A stretch of DNA of 64,000 nucleotides from Oscarella lobularis (lineage: Eukaryota; Porifera; Homoscleromorpha; Homosclerophorida; Oscarellidae), in assembly GCF_947507565.1 (NCBI RefSeq), contig NC_089178.1, forward strand, positions 1,364,001 to 1,428,000, read 5' to 3'. The position numbers and the translations under genes are program-made. Below, piece after piece: positions 44,601 to 55,259 of this stretch; within the stretch, counting starts at the first letter, position 1; every line of letters begins with the position of its first letter. Under the pieces are notes generated by a model. It was given only the letters and a program-made list of their open reading frames with translations, searched no databases and had not been told where the DNA came from.

Positions 44601-46045
44601 AGGTTTACCCCGTTGACCAGGTTGACCCCGTTGACCCCGTTACCCCCGTTGACCACGTTGACCCCGTTGACCCCGTTGACCCGTTGCCCCCGTTGACCCG
44701 TTGCCCCCGTTGATTCCGTTGACGAGATTGACCCCGTTGACCCCGTTGACCAGATTGACCCCGTTGACCACGTTGACCAGGTTGACCCCGTTGACCCCGT
44801 TGACCCCGTTGACAAGATTGAATCCGTTGACCACGTTGACCACGTGGACAAGGTTGACCCCGTTGACCCCGTTGACCCCGTTGACCCCGTTGACCCCGTT
44901 GACCCCGTTGACCACGTTGACCCCGTTGACCAGGTTGACCAGGTTGACCACGTTGACCCCGTTGACCAGATTGACTCCGTTGACCCCGTTGACCCCGTCG
45001 ACCAGATTGACCCCGTTGACCACGTTGACCACGTGGACAAGGTTGATCCCGTTGACCAGGTTCACCCCGTTGACCAGGTTGACCCCGTTGACCCCATTGA
45101 CCCCGTTGACCACGTTGACCCCGTTGACCCCGTTGACCAGGTTGACCACGTTGACCCCGTTGACCAGATTGACCCCGTTGACCACGTTGACCAGGTTGAC
45201 CCCGTTGACCCCGTTGACCCCGTTGACCAGATTGACTCCGTTGACCACGTTGACCATGTGGACAAGGTTGACCCCGTTGACCCCGTTGACCACGTTGACC
45301 CCGTTGACCACGTTGACCAGGTTGATCCCGTTGACCCCGTTGACCCCGTTGACCAGATTGACCCCGTTGACCACGTATACCACGTGGACAAGGTTGATCC
45401 CGTTGACCAGGTTTACCCCGTTGACCAGGTTGACCCCGTTGACCCCATTGACCCCGTTGACCACGTTGACCCCGTTGACCCCGTTGACCAGGTTGACCAC
45501 GTTGACCCCGTTGACCAGATTGACCCCGTTGACCACGTTGACCAGGTTGACCCCGTTGACCCCGTTGACCCCGTTGACCAGATTGACCCCGTTGACCACG
45601 TTGACCCCGTTGACCACATTGTTCACGTTGACCCCGTTGACCAGGTTGACCCCGTTGACCCCGTTGACCCCGTTGACCAGATTGACCCCGTTGACCACGT
45701 TGACCACGTGGACAAGGTTGACCCCGTTGACCCCGTTGACCCCGTTGACCCCGTTGACCCCGTTGACCCCGTTGACCAGATTGACCCCGTTGACCAGATT
45801 GATCCCGTTGACCACGTTGACCACGTGGACAAGGTTGACCTCGTTAACCCCGTTGACCCCGTTGACCCCGTTGACCCCGTTGACCAGATTGACCCCGTTG
45901 ACCACGTTGACCCTGTTGACAAGGTTTACCCCGTTGACCAGGTTGACCCCGTTGACCCCGTTGACCCCGTTGACCACGTTGACCACGTTGACGAGGTTGA
46001 CCAGGTTGACCCCGTTGACCACGTTGACTCCGTTGACCACGGGGT
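38616..46045. repeat. 7.4-kb minisatellite, 9-bp unit GTTGACCCC and variants, with higher-order repeats
   Basis: About 820 tandem copies of a 9-bp unit, mainly GTTGACCCC, GTTGACCAC, GTTGACCAG and ATTGACCCC. A landmark variant run (CCCGTTGCCCCCGTTGATTC) recurs at about 39,595, 41,430, 41,742, 42,595, 42,908 and 44,688, spaced 1,834, 313, 853, 313 and 1,780 bp apart, which reveals higher-order segmental duplications. Because the unit is a multiple of three and lacks stop codons, very long ORFs exist in most frames on both strands; these are an artefact of the repeat, not genes. Confidence 0.97.
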
Positions 46046-46330
46046 TGGGGGGTTGAGGAGTTGAACGGTTGAACAGTTGAGGGGTTGATGAGTTGAACGG
46101 TTGAGGGGGGTTGAATGGTTGAGGGGGTTGGGGGTTGAGGGGGTTGAACGGTTGAGAGGTTGAACGGTTGAACGGTTGAACGGTTGAGGGGGTTGAGGGA
46201 GTTGAGGGGGTTGAGGGGGTTGATGTTTAGAGGTTAGAACGGTTGAGGGGGTTGACGGGGCTGAGGGGGTTGAGGGGGTTGAACGGTTGAGAGGTTGAAC
46301 GGTTGAACGGTTGAACGGTTAACAGGTTCA
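46040..46330. repeat. G-rich minisatellite (GGTTGAGG/GGTTGAACG type), right flank of the 9-bp array
   Basis: Units of 8-9 bp such as GTTGAGGGG and GTTGAACG, clearly related to the GTTGAC core, in the same strand orientation as the large array. Confidence 0.85.
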
Positions 46331-46339
46331 TAAGTTGAT

Positions 46340-46380
46340 AGTTGCCGTCAACCGTTGAACTTTGTTGACAAATGCACCAA
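46340..46380 (+). repeat. 41-bp direct repeat, copy 1
   Basis: Starts AGTTGCCGTCAACCGTTGAA and ends AATGCACCAA; matches 46698-46738 except for one base. Confidence 0.9.
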
Positions 46381-46697
46381 ACAGCCCGAAACTAAGCCGA
46401 ATATCTTCTAACGGCATCTACATTACTAATTTAACTACCGTTTCAGCTCTCATTAAAAGAAGCAAGTTCTAACGCTGTTGAAGAGGACGTGCCGCTTTAA
46501 TGCAATTAAAGATGTAAGCGGCCTTTATAGGCTACGCGCTCGCTAACAAATAAGGTCGCAGCGATAAACTGCGAAGTTACCGAAAACCTTCCACAAGATA
46601 GTAGCGTTCAGTTCTACAGCGTTAAAGTGACAAATAATGAGCGGGGATAGACGCGCGACTTATACCGAAATCATATTAGTCAACTTAAACTATAGTC
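46381..46697. other. Unique ~317-bp core between 41-bp direct repeats
   Basis: Ordinary unique sequence with no ORF of note, at the centre of an inverted arrangement of minisatellites. Confidence 0.6.
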
Positions 46698-46738
46698 AGT
46701 TGCCGTCAACCGTTGAACTTGGTTGACAAATGCACCAA
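46698..46738 (+). repeat. 41-bp direct repeat, copy 2
   Basis: Near-identical to 46340-46380 (single T/G difference); followed at once by the C-rich minisatellite. Confidence 0.9.
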
Positions 46739-47530
46739 CCTTTCAACCGTGCAACCGTTCAACCCCCTCAACCCCCTCAACTGTTCAACCTTCTCAACCC
46801 CCTCAACCCCTCAACCCCTCAACCGTTCAACCCCTCAACCCCCTCAATCCCCTCAACCTCTCAACCTCTCAACCATTCAACCCCTCAACCGTTCAACCCC
46901 CTCAACCCCCTCAATCCCCTCAACCTCTCAACCTCTCAACCATTCAACCCCTCAACCGTTCAACCCCCTCAACCCCCTCAACTGTTCAACCTTCTCAACC
47001 CCCTCAACCCTTCAACCCATCAACCCGTCAACCCCTCAACCGTTCAACCCCCTCAACCCCCTCAATCCCCTCAACCGTTCAACCCCTCAACCATTCAACC
47101 CCTCAACCGTTCAACCCCCTCAACCCCCTCAACTGTTCAGCCTTCTCAACCCCCTCAACCCCTCAACCGTTCAACCCCTCAACCATTCAACCCCTCAACC
47201 GTTCAACCCCCTCAACCCCCTCAACTGTTCAACTTTCTCAACCCCCTCAACCCCTCAACCCCTCAACCCCCTCAACCCCTCAACCCCTCAACCGTTCAAC
47301 CCCTCAACCCCCTCAACCTCCTCAACCTCTCAACCTCTCACCCCCTCAACCCCTCAACCGTTCAACCCCTCAACCCCTCAACCTCCTCAACCTCTCAACC
47401 TCTCACCCCCTCAACCCCTCAACCGCTCAACCCCTCAACCCCTCAACCTCCTCAACCTCTCAACCTCTCAACCTCTCAACCTCTCAACCCCCTCAACCCA
47501 TCAACCCATCAACCCGTCAACCCCCTCAAC
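46739..47530. repeat. C-rich minisatellite (CAACCCCT/CAACCGTT units)
   Basis: About 790 bp of 8-9-bp units such as CAACCCCCT, CAACCCCT and CAACCGTT. It is the reverse complement type of the G-rich array at 46,040-46,330. A ~70-bp block (AACCATTCAACCCCTCAACC context) recurs several times, indicating higher-order units. Confidence 0.9.
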
Positions 47531-47620
47531 CCCCTCAACCTTGTCAACGTGGTCAACGTGAACAACGTGGTCAACGGGGTCAACCTAGTCAACCTGGTCA
47601 ACTGGTCAACTTCGTCTACC
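47531..47620. repeat. Inverted short copy of the 9-bp minisatellite
   Basis: GTCAACGTG, GTCAACGGG and GTCAACCTG units: the 9-bp GTTGAC repeat in opposite orientation to the 7.4-kb array, about ten units long. Confidence 0.85.
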
Positions 47621-47924
47621 TCTTCAACCTACTCTGTTCAACCTGTTCAACGTGGCAAAGCGCGCATTAGAGGCCACTCCATATATTTCTTCGAACGCAA
47701 AATGAAGGAGTTAAGCACATAACGAACGCAACAGTAAAGTTTGAGCAGTTTAGCTCGTCTTTTAAGTCATTGCAGACTTTAAAAACGGCTTTTCCTTTCT
47801 CTTTTTCTCGGCAAGTCTTTGGGAAAGAGATCGTCTTCTGCTACTCTTGCAAGGATGACACTTTTGGCACGCTTAGCTTTGCCTATAAATATGCATCATG
47901 AGTCAAAGTATTGTTACTGGCATC

Positions 47925-48960
47925 GTGGGAGGACGACAAATCCACAATCAGTCGCCAACGACCAGGAGGGCCCGATTTTGGGATCACGCCAAACGGGCTG
48001 ACGTGGACTCCCAGGCAGAAGGCCGACCACGGATCGGCCCGCACAACCGACGATGGTGTAACGACTCGAGAGCGATATAGGAGTCCACCACCGCTGCGTG
48101 CTCGCGCGCCGAAGAGAGATTGCGCCGCGCCTGCGATAATCTCGCCGAAGAGTAGTCAAAACCGACGCGAAAACGAACGCGAAAACCAGACAAGATGTAG
48201 TCGAAAAACCGATCTGGAAATCGCTGAAGCGCCCGAGCCAACTCGACGACGCACACCGGAGAAGGCCGTGGCACTACGAAAGAAGGCGGCGTCGCGGTAG
48301 GCGTCAAGCGCGAGGAGATCTGCAGTGTAAATGCGCATGCCCCGCGGCCGAAAGATTGCACGCTACGGCCAAATCGAACGAGGGCGCTATAGCCACAAAA
48401 AATAAAAAAAATAAAAAAAATGAACCAAGCAGCAGATCTATTAATATCGGCAGCATCAAATGCGCGCCCCGCTAAACCATGCCACGACACAAGCTAAATG
48501 CAAGAACCACTACCACCATGCAACACAGACATAACAGCAGTCCCGCAGCAAACGACGAACGCTGCAACTCAAGAGGGGCGCGGCGACTGAGGCGGCCCTT
48601 CCTGTGGCTTACGGCTGGGGCAATCAAGCGCTTTATGCTGACAAGCTGAACACACGTGCCGAAAACGGCAGTTCTGCACCCGACACCCCGGGTGCGGAAG
48701 GTGTTGAATGAGCGACAAATAGTAAGATCCTTCTCACGAGACGACGGCTTCGGTCTCGCCTCAACGGTTTGCAGCGCAAGCTGCGTCTTGACGTCGCGCG
48801 ACTGCGCCAAAGCACAGTCGCTAGTGCGGTGATCAGTGCCGAGACACAGGTGACAGTGCGACTGATCGGCGACGGTGATGTTGTATAGGTCGGCATTAAG
48901 CGAGTCCCAACGCAATAAAGGATCAGCCGCTGCTTGCTAGGCTCCTAAGGAAACGGGGCC
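47925..48960 (-). pseudogene. DIRS-type element E, ORF1 end and reverse transcriptase start (truncated)
   Basis: Minus strand. At 48,915-48,620 are a zinc-knuckle-like CHLCLGTDHRTSDCAL and degenerate CCCH remains. Near 48,300-48,120 is an RT N-terminal segment (REHAAVVDSYIA), and near 48,000-47,930 KSGPPGRWRLIVDLSS. The palm with YxDD and all later domains are missing; the left end is near the minisatellite. Frameshifts throughout. Confidence 0.65.
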
Positions 48961-49083
48961 TTCTGCAACGCACTGGAGGCCCAGATACGGCGGCGTTGGG
49001 GTAGGCTCAAATAAGTGTCTTTTTCTCTAGGCTGCTAGGCAATACGATTGACTAACGCGCGGGCCTACATATGCGTGCGCGCA

Positions 49084-49090
49084 CTGTAAT
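49084..49090. repeat. Left target-site duplication of the P-like transposon
   Basis: CTGTAAT, matching 53506-53512. An 8-bp reading (CTGTAATC) is also possible at the right side, which would fit P elements better. Confidence 0.7.
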
Positions 49091-49761
49091 CAGAGACCAA
49101 GAGAGAGAGGGATGGGCAACTACGCGTCACGTAACCCTGTAAGTTGAAGCAAGGACTGTTGTACTGCATTCCCGGATGTGTTGGAGATAAACGCGCTTAA
49201 CGGCAAGCAGCTGAAAGTAAGTACCTGTCAAACGTAGCTGAAAAGACTGGCCTGTCAGTGGCGCACTGATGTATTCGTAAGGGATGTCGTTGACATGGGT
49301 GTACCTTCGATTTTATCTCACGTGCTCCTATGCTCCCTCCTGTGTTTTTCTGATAGTGTCGGTCAGCGATCCAGCGAGCTCCCTGGGTGCCCTCTTCCAT
49401 ATTTTAGTGCTTTGTGCTTCTTTTTGGAGCATCGTTCCTCCGATCCGCTGCTATCTGCTGTTTAATGGCTTATAAGGCTTCCCAAACACGCCCACACCAT
49501 GCTCCCTCTCCTGCTCCACAACCGCGCCCGAGCGGGTAGAACTCACGGTTTTAGGAAAGTATAAGAATTCCGACGTTCCTTAGACCTAGGGCCCTTTTGA
49601 TTGCTTTGGCGTATGCCAAAGAAAACCACTGATAAAGTCTGATATAGGGTGAAGCCTAGCTATGCCTCGGAAGTTTCGTTTGAAATCGAGTAAATTTGAA
49701 AGAAAACGCCAAGACAAACAGAGAGTTTGCATTTCCAACAGAGCTGCACTGTTAGGCCTTT

Positions 49762-52344
49762 TTGACAAAATTTTTTCATTTTGCATATGAGTGTTTTTTC
49801 AGATCACTTTCTTCTTGGCATGAAAATGTGGTTGGTGAAAAATTGTTCCTAACAAAAGATTCTGTCACACGCGACGCTTCCATCTCCGGACCAGCCACAT
49901 GGGCGTCACATTCCCTTCTCCTTGACAAGACTGGCCTTGCCAAGTTTTACGTTCAAGGAAGGCCTGTTACGACAGATTATTGCAGTGCTCTGCAGAAATC
50001 GCCAATTCATCCGTCCAAAGTGACCTTTTTGAACTTTCCGGCATTTCTCCAGTTTCTTGATAAAAGCGCAACATGTCCAGGAAACCCTGACGACAAATTT
50101 GTTTGTATGGCAAGGAGATGGAAGAATAGCTATTTCCAAAGCAAACTCGACGCCTCAATTCCAGTAATTTACAAGAATTGCTTCTACTTAGCTACACTCC
50201 GATCGTCACACTGCCATCTCATTACGTCGGCTGAAAATATGAGATGCTCGGAATGTGTTAAATTCAGAAAGAGTCTTGGGATATATCACTCTCGTTGGAT
50301 TCGTCGCTCTTCTGGGATGTCACACAAGTTCACAAAGAATAAAGTTCTCTCGACTCCACAACGTAGCCTAAAATTTTCTCTATTGGCCCGAAAACAGAAA
50401 ATGCAGTTGCAGACAATCCGACGGCTCAAAGCTAAGATAGAGAATTGGGTGAACACCACAAGCGTAGAAATTCAAGACGACCTTGCCGAAGATGTTGCAG
50501 AGACGCTAGAGAAACATGCTGACGCAGTGAAAGAAACTTTTCCAGAAGGTTCGTTTCAGAGACTGTTCTGGGATCAGTGACAAGAGCCAAAAGGCCCAAC
50601 AGGTAGGCGGTGGCACCCAATAATCATTCGATTAAAAATGAGCCTGAAGATGCAATCTTCATCGGCATATCGCTCACTTCGCACATCCGGTTTTCTTGTG
50701 CTGCCCAGTGAGCGAACTCTCAATGACTACATTCATTTCTACAATTGCTCAGCGGGATGCCATAAAGACTTGCAAGACGCATTGGCTGCTGAGGCACAGG
50801 TCGATAAGCTAACAGATGTCCAGAAATTCGTGGCTCTGCCTTTCGATGCGGGTAAGAGAAGACCTGGTGTACAACAAGAATACATGCAACGTCGTCGGAT
50901 TCGTCAATCTAGGCCAGGTTGATAATCAACTGAAAATGCTTGCAGACGACATTGAAAACTTGCAATCTACTGCAGCAGTCGCAACGCACGTATTGGTATT
51001 CATGATTCGAGGAATCACTCCGTCCTTGCGTTTTCGTACGCGCATTTTCTCACCAAAGATATCACCGCGCCTTACCTGTTCAGTATATTCTGGGAAGTTG
51101 TACGGCATATTGAGTCAATTGGTCTAAAGATCCTATCCGTTACGTGCGACGGCGCCGCTGTAAACCGGAAGTTTTTTCGTATGCACTTGCCCAAATCCGC
51201 CGAGATACCGTACAAGACACCAAATATATACAGCGAAGACAAACGGCCACTCTTCTTCATTTGCGACGTGCCACATCTTCTGAAGACCACCAGGAACTGT
51301 TGGAGCCACTCATTTCCGGAAAGCTAATGACGAGCTATGTCGGTAGGTCTACCTCAATTTCACTCCTAAAAGCATTTTACTTTTTCTTTATTCATAATAG
51401 ATTAATGATAAATTTATTTCCTGGAAACACCTCAAAGAGGCGTTTGAAATGCAGAAAAAAGTACGTACACCTGCTGGGCTTTACCTGACAAAGAAACTAA
51501 AAAAAGAGCACATTGATCTTGATTCGTATTCACGTATGAGAGTAGACCTCGCGGCACAGGTATACTCATTACATAGAAATCGTGTTTGTTCAGCAGATAT
51601 TTCACGTAGGTGCTGAGCACAACGGTGGCCAATGGTATTGAAGAATTTCACATTGCGAGTGCCGAAGAAACAGTGCGATTCATACGAATGTTTGACCGTG
51701 CATTTGACTGCCTTAACGTAAGATCCCTTTGTGCAGTCAAGCCGGACCTTAGAGGGTACAGAGATGCAAGTGATCAACGTTTACAGGTATATGCATGACA
51801 AGTCTTTGCGGCAGTGTTGTAATTGTATCCTTAATTCAATGGCTTAAAACCGGCTTCCTGGAATACCTCAGTGAATGGGAGAAGTGGATAGACTCAAAAC
51901 ATGGGCTCACCACTGCTGAGAGAACCAGACTTTGTCTTAGCCAGGAAACGCTTATCGGCTGGAAGATAACTGGTAAATTCATATTCTGAATACATTTAGT
52001 TTACGCAATGTCATTTGTATTTGATAGTGCTTTCGTTTGTGGAAGTCGTCGGTTTCTTATTTTCGACTGCAAAAGAAGAACAAATTTACATTCTTAGTGA
52101 ACGGTTCAGCCAAGATACTTTGGAAAATTACTTTGGCACGATTAGGATGAAAGGGGGTCGCAATTCCAATCCTTCAGCACAAGAGATACTGTACACCTCT
52201 GCTTCCGTCAGAGTGCAAGGTTCGCAAACTCAAGTTCCTGTTCGCGGAAACTGCAATCGCCAAAAAAAAAGGAAGCAGCCTAAAGAAGTTTCAAACTCGC
52301 CAGTTCCGAAGCGTGCACGTCTCTCAAGTCAAAAGTCGGTTTGA
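49762..52344 (+). pseudogene. P-element/THAP9-like transposase (several disabling changes)
   Basis: Plus strand. N-terminal part 49762-50580 with a leucine-zipper-like helix near 50,390-50,440 and FQRLFWDQ. An in-frame TGA at 50578-50580 follows, then RRWHPIIIRL and SSSAYRSLRTSGFLVLPSER with TLNDY, characteristic of this family. A frameshift at about 50,850 leads to REDLVYNKNTCNVVGFV, and another near 51,020 disrupts the MIRGI block. TCDGAAVNRKFFRMH holds a conserved Asp. The C-terminal domain is well kept (SQETLIGWKIT, LSERFSQDTLENYFGTIRMK, GGRNSNPSA). Small introns are likely near 51,340-51,400, 51,790-51,830 and 51,975-52,020. No THAP domain was recognised at the N-terminus. Confidence 0.88.
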
Positions 52345-52446
52345 GCTCGTGACATTACGTACTGTATATGTAATTTAGTCAAACTAACTGAGGCTCCAAG
52401 ACAATGCCTACACACGATGAAAGAAGTTAATGAAATAAAAAAAGTG

Positions 52447-53424
52447 TTACACTGCCTTCCCTAATTTCAAGCTTTTCCGAAGTCGCGTCGACTTTGCAGT
52501 TTTTCTGTCTTTGGCTGCTTTATACTCCTCAAGCCAAGACGAACACATCGAAAATCCTCTCATGGTAACCCAGAGAGTAACGACGTCCTGCAGCAAGAGC
52601 GACATCTGCTCTTGAGAGCCAATCTCTTCAGCTAATGACGACCACTGTTCCTGGACTTCTGGATCATCTGAGATAGATGATATAATTTTCTCCTTTGTCG
52701 ATGTAGACGATTTCAGTTGCTGCGGCAGTACTCTCCGTATTATAAGCTCAAATGAGCAGAAAAGTCGATATGTTTCATCGGAGATTTTAAATAAATGACC
52801 ACGGTCATTTCTTTGAAGCCAAACAGACGTGTAGTCAGAGAAGGTGTAGGAGTGATCACCATCTGCCTCTTCATCTTGCACTCCCATGCTCTGTAGGCAG
52901 CGGACAAATTTGTAGACAGCGTCTTCAGATACACGAGTTTCATATTTCTTCAAAAGGCAAAAAGGGACAGAGCCAGCAGTATATCTGAGAGCATTCTCCT
53001 CTTCTGATGTCAAACGTATTGAGGGGCGCTCGCTATCCTTCTTAGCCGCTCGTTCTTGTACCTGCCTCAATCTATTCATCATCTCGTGGTCAAAAATCTT
53101 CTGACATAAGCTCTGCGATAGGAGCTGATCTGTGACTTCGCAGACGTCCGGGTTCTGCTCCTCGAGAAACTGCCGCCAAAGCGACGGCAGGAGGCTTATA
53201 CGGAGCTGATGAAACTCCGATTGCGCTTTTTCCCGCCATGAGCCAATAGTTTTCGTAGGTAGGATTGAGGGAAAACACCCGCGTATAGCCGAAACAATGT
53301 TTTCGGCCCTATCGGTGATTTGTAGGGCTGCCGCAGCTTCGCGCATCCTGGTGTATCTTTCGGACTGCACCGTGGTTACAGTTTCATTGAGCAAAGAGTC
53401 TAATGCAGCGCGAAAGACGTCCAT
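52447..53424 (-). CDS. Passenger ORF of the P-like transposon, 325 aa, function unknown
   Basis: Uninterrupted minus-strand frame from ATG 53424-53422 to TAA 52449-52447. It begins MDVFRAALDSLLNETVTTVQ directly inside the right TIR. Middle: SLWRQFLEEQNPDVCEV, ENALRYTAGSVPFCLLKKYE (a pattern seen in C-terminal regions of several transposases), then SDYTSVWLQRNDRGHLFKIS and a C-terminal LLQDVVTLWVTMRGFSMC with a basic tail (KSTRLRKSLKLGK). No signal peptide or membrane segment; mostly helical by composition. I do not recognise a named domain. It stays open while the facing transposase has several disruptions. It may be an accessory transposition protein or a captured gene. Confidence 0.75.
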   Translation of the reverse strand: MDVFRAALDSLLNETVTTVQSERYTRMREAAAALQITDRAENIVSAIRGCFPSILPTKTIGSWREKAQSEFHQLRISLLPSLWRQFLEEQNPDVCEVTDQLLSQSLCQKIFDHEMMNRLRQVQERAAKKDSERPSIRLTSEEENALRYTAGSVPFCLLKKYETRVSEDAVYKFVRCLQSMGVQDEEADGDHSYTFSDYTSVWLQRNDRGHLFKISDETYRLFCSFELIIRRVLPQQLKSSTSTKEKIISSISDDPEVQEQWSSLAEEIGSQEQMSLLLQDVVTLWVTMRGFSMCSSWLEEYKAAKDRKTAKSTRLRKSLKLGKAV

Positions 53425-53505
53425 CTGTAAGTACAACAGTCGTTGCTTCAGCGGAATTGGTCACGTGACGCGTAGTTGCCCATCCCTCTCTCTCTTGGTC
53501 TCTGC

Positions 53506-53512
53506 TGTAATC
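53506..53512. repeat. Right target-site duplication of the P-like transposon
   Basis: CTGTAAT, matching 49084-49090. Confidence 0.7.
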
Positions 53513-54030
53513 GAGCAGTGAGCAGTAGGAAGCTGATGACTTTCTAGGTGACTTGCTGATGCAAATGTGGTGAGACTAGCTAGGGAGCAGCAGAATACGG
53601 AGTATGATGCTTTGCTAAAAGAAGACAAACGCAAATAAACTAATTGGTAAATTAAACCGCCAAGAATGCATACTAGGACATGGAAAAGCGAGAAAAAGAA
53701 GAAGATAAAGCAGTGCGTTTTGCTTGCTATTTAAGTGTACAAACTGTATGTTTACAGCGTACAAGTCACGTCTATAGCGTTGTGCTGCAAGCTTGAAGTA
53801 GCTCTGCTCTGCCCTTCTCTCTTCGCAATCAGAAAGATGATGAGAGCGACATCATAACGATCAATGTCACTTTTCCCGACTCACTTACAGCAATTCGGAG
53901 TTGAGATTTGATACATTGTTTTAGGTAGAGCAAGAATTGCACGTGTAAACTTAATGGTATAAGTAAATACAGGAAATTGTGATATAGATCGGAACACACC
54001 CTTCTACTCCGGATCAAATATACATCAATG
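53513..54030. other. Intergenic stretch with no recognised feature
   Basis: About 500 bp without coding signature or clear repeats, between the P-like element and a DIRS gag fragment. Confidence 0.5.
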
Positions 54031-54109
54031 TACTTAACACAAGCGGCCGTCCGCGACTGTCGACTTTCTCCGGCGAAAAGGGGAACGTCGACCAAGGCCT
54101 ACAAACGTC

Positions 54110-54742
54110 CATCCGGCAGTTCGAGAATCGCAAGCAGGCTCACTGGCCGTAATGGGGAAAACCCCACAAAACCAGCCAAGATGGGCACCTTCTTGCCACC
54201 TGTGGTGGGTCAAATCGTCGCAAAAGTCAAAGCGCGCCAGTTTGTTGACTTCGCGAAGTTACGCCGACAATGCGGAACTCTTGCGCCGCGAGAGCGAGAG
54301 GTCAACTTCGACAAGTTCCCACGATCGTCGCCTGGGTTCAAGCCGTCGCATCCTTCGCAGCCGTCGAGCTGCACCTTAGACCAGATCAGAACGTTCTGTA
54401 GAGCTGATGGCCTATCTACCTCTTATCGTTCGCGAAACTATGCGCTGCGGCAGTGAGAGATGGCGCCAATACGACACCCAGACCCGAGCATAGTGTGGTC
54501 CTCAATCCCGGTATTCACAGTTCGACGTTCCTTTACGGCGCAAACCTCAAGATATGCGCGTGTTGCGTCAACTCAGACGGCGACCACCTCACATCGCAGT
54601 CTTAGTCATTCCGTTGCCGCCAGCATTCTATGGCGCGCCACGATGCTCGACGGTCCTCCGCCGTGCGCAACGAGCACCGTGCGCCTACAAACACATCTGC
54701 GCGCGCTGCGGAAAAAAACACCGAGCGCGTGAATGCAGATAA
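54110..54742 (+). pseudogene. DIRS-type element F, gag-like ORF1 fragment
   Basis: Plus strand, alternating frames: LPPVVGQIVAKVKARQFVDF, then DNAELLRRESE and, near the end, HICARCGKKHRARECR, a zinc knuckle in the position seen in elements B and C. No RT follows; it is cut at about 54,742 by gypsy-like sequence. Confidence 0.65.
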
Positions 54743-55255
54743 ATGCCATCGCGAAGTTGGAACGTTGGGGTGATCGCGCAAAGCTCAAGCAAGCGATCGC
54801 GCACCTAAGAGGCCGAGCGCAGGCGGAATACCGAGCACTTATGCTAGGCAACGAAAACTTGGAGTGGGACGCATTCGATTTGTTCGTAATACGTTCGGAC
54901 CAAAGAACCCGATGTAGCATTTCACACGAGCGCTGATCGGGATCGGGCAAGGGAGACACGAAGACGTCATCGCCCACAGTTTGAGGTACCGGAATGCCTT
55001 CTCCGACCGCAAGAAGTGGATCCGCAGGGACACTCTATCGCCGCGATCGTACTGTGGTATACCTCGGGACTCCGGCCTGAGTTCCAAGTGGAGATAGAGA
55101 TGGACACGCGGTCAAGCCTTGCCGAAGCGATCTCTTGGCAGAGAAGGCCGAACGGATCTGGAAAAGACAGAGCTGTCCCCAAGCAATTAGAAGTGAGCAT
55201 CATCCGATCCTGTCAGCTACAACGAGCGAGAGAAGCGGATCGCAGGCGACGCTGA
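54733..55255 (+). pseudogene. LTR-retrotransposon gag fragment
   Basis: The frame at 54733 reads KLERWGDRAKLKQAIAHLRG then RAQAEYRAL, typical of gypsy-type capsid C-terminal regions. Downstream, 55016-55255 continues in another frame (FQVEIEMDTRSSLAEAI). No LTRs recognised. Confidence 0.5.
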
Positions 55256-55259
55256 CTCA

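Larger units (their letters stand above)
49091..53505. mobile_element. P-element/THAP9-like DNA transposon with two convergent genes
   Basis: Terminal inverted repeats start CAGAGACCAAGAGAGAGAGG at the left and end in its exact reverse complement at the right. Identity is complete for about 42 bp (to ACGCGTCACGT) and continues imperfectly to about 73 bp (GAAGCAA-GACTGTTGTACT). CTGTAAT flanks both sides. Inside are a decayed P-type transposase on the plus strand (about 49,760-52,344) and an uninterrupted 325-codon ORF on the minus strand (53424-52447). The element is about 4.4 kb. Confidence 0.9.

Noticed and set aside
38616-46045. CRISPR-like array
   Set aside because: The repeats are contiguous 9-bp units with no unique spacers and no cas genes, and this is a eukaryotic locus.
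38618-46064. Open frames up to 726 codons on both strands within the 9-bp repeat
   Set aside because: They arise because the repeat unit is a multiple of three without stops. Their products are pure Leu-Thr-Pro, Val-Asp-Pro, Asn-Gly-Val or Ser-Thr-Trp repeats with no start context, splice sites or domain.
46713-47722. Long Ser-Thr-Pro-Gln/Asn ORFs in the C-rich minisatellite
   Set aside because: Repeat artefacts in all three frames.
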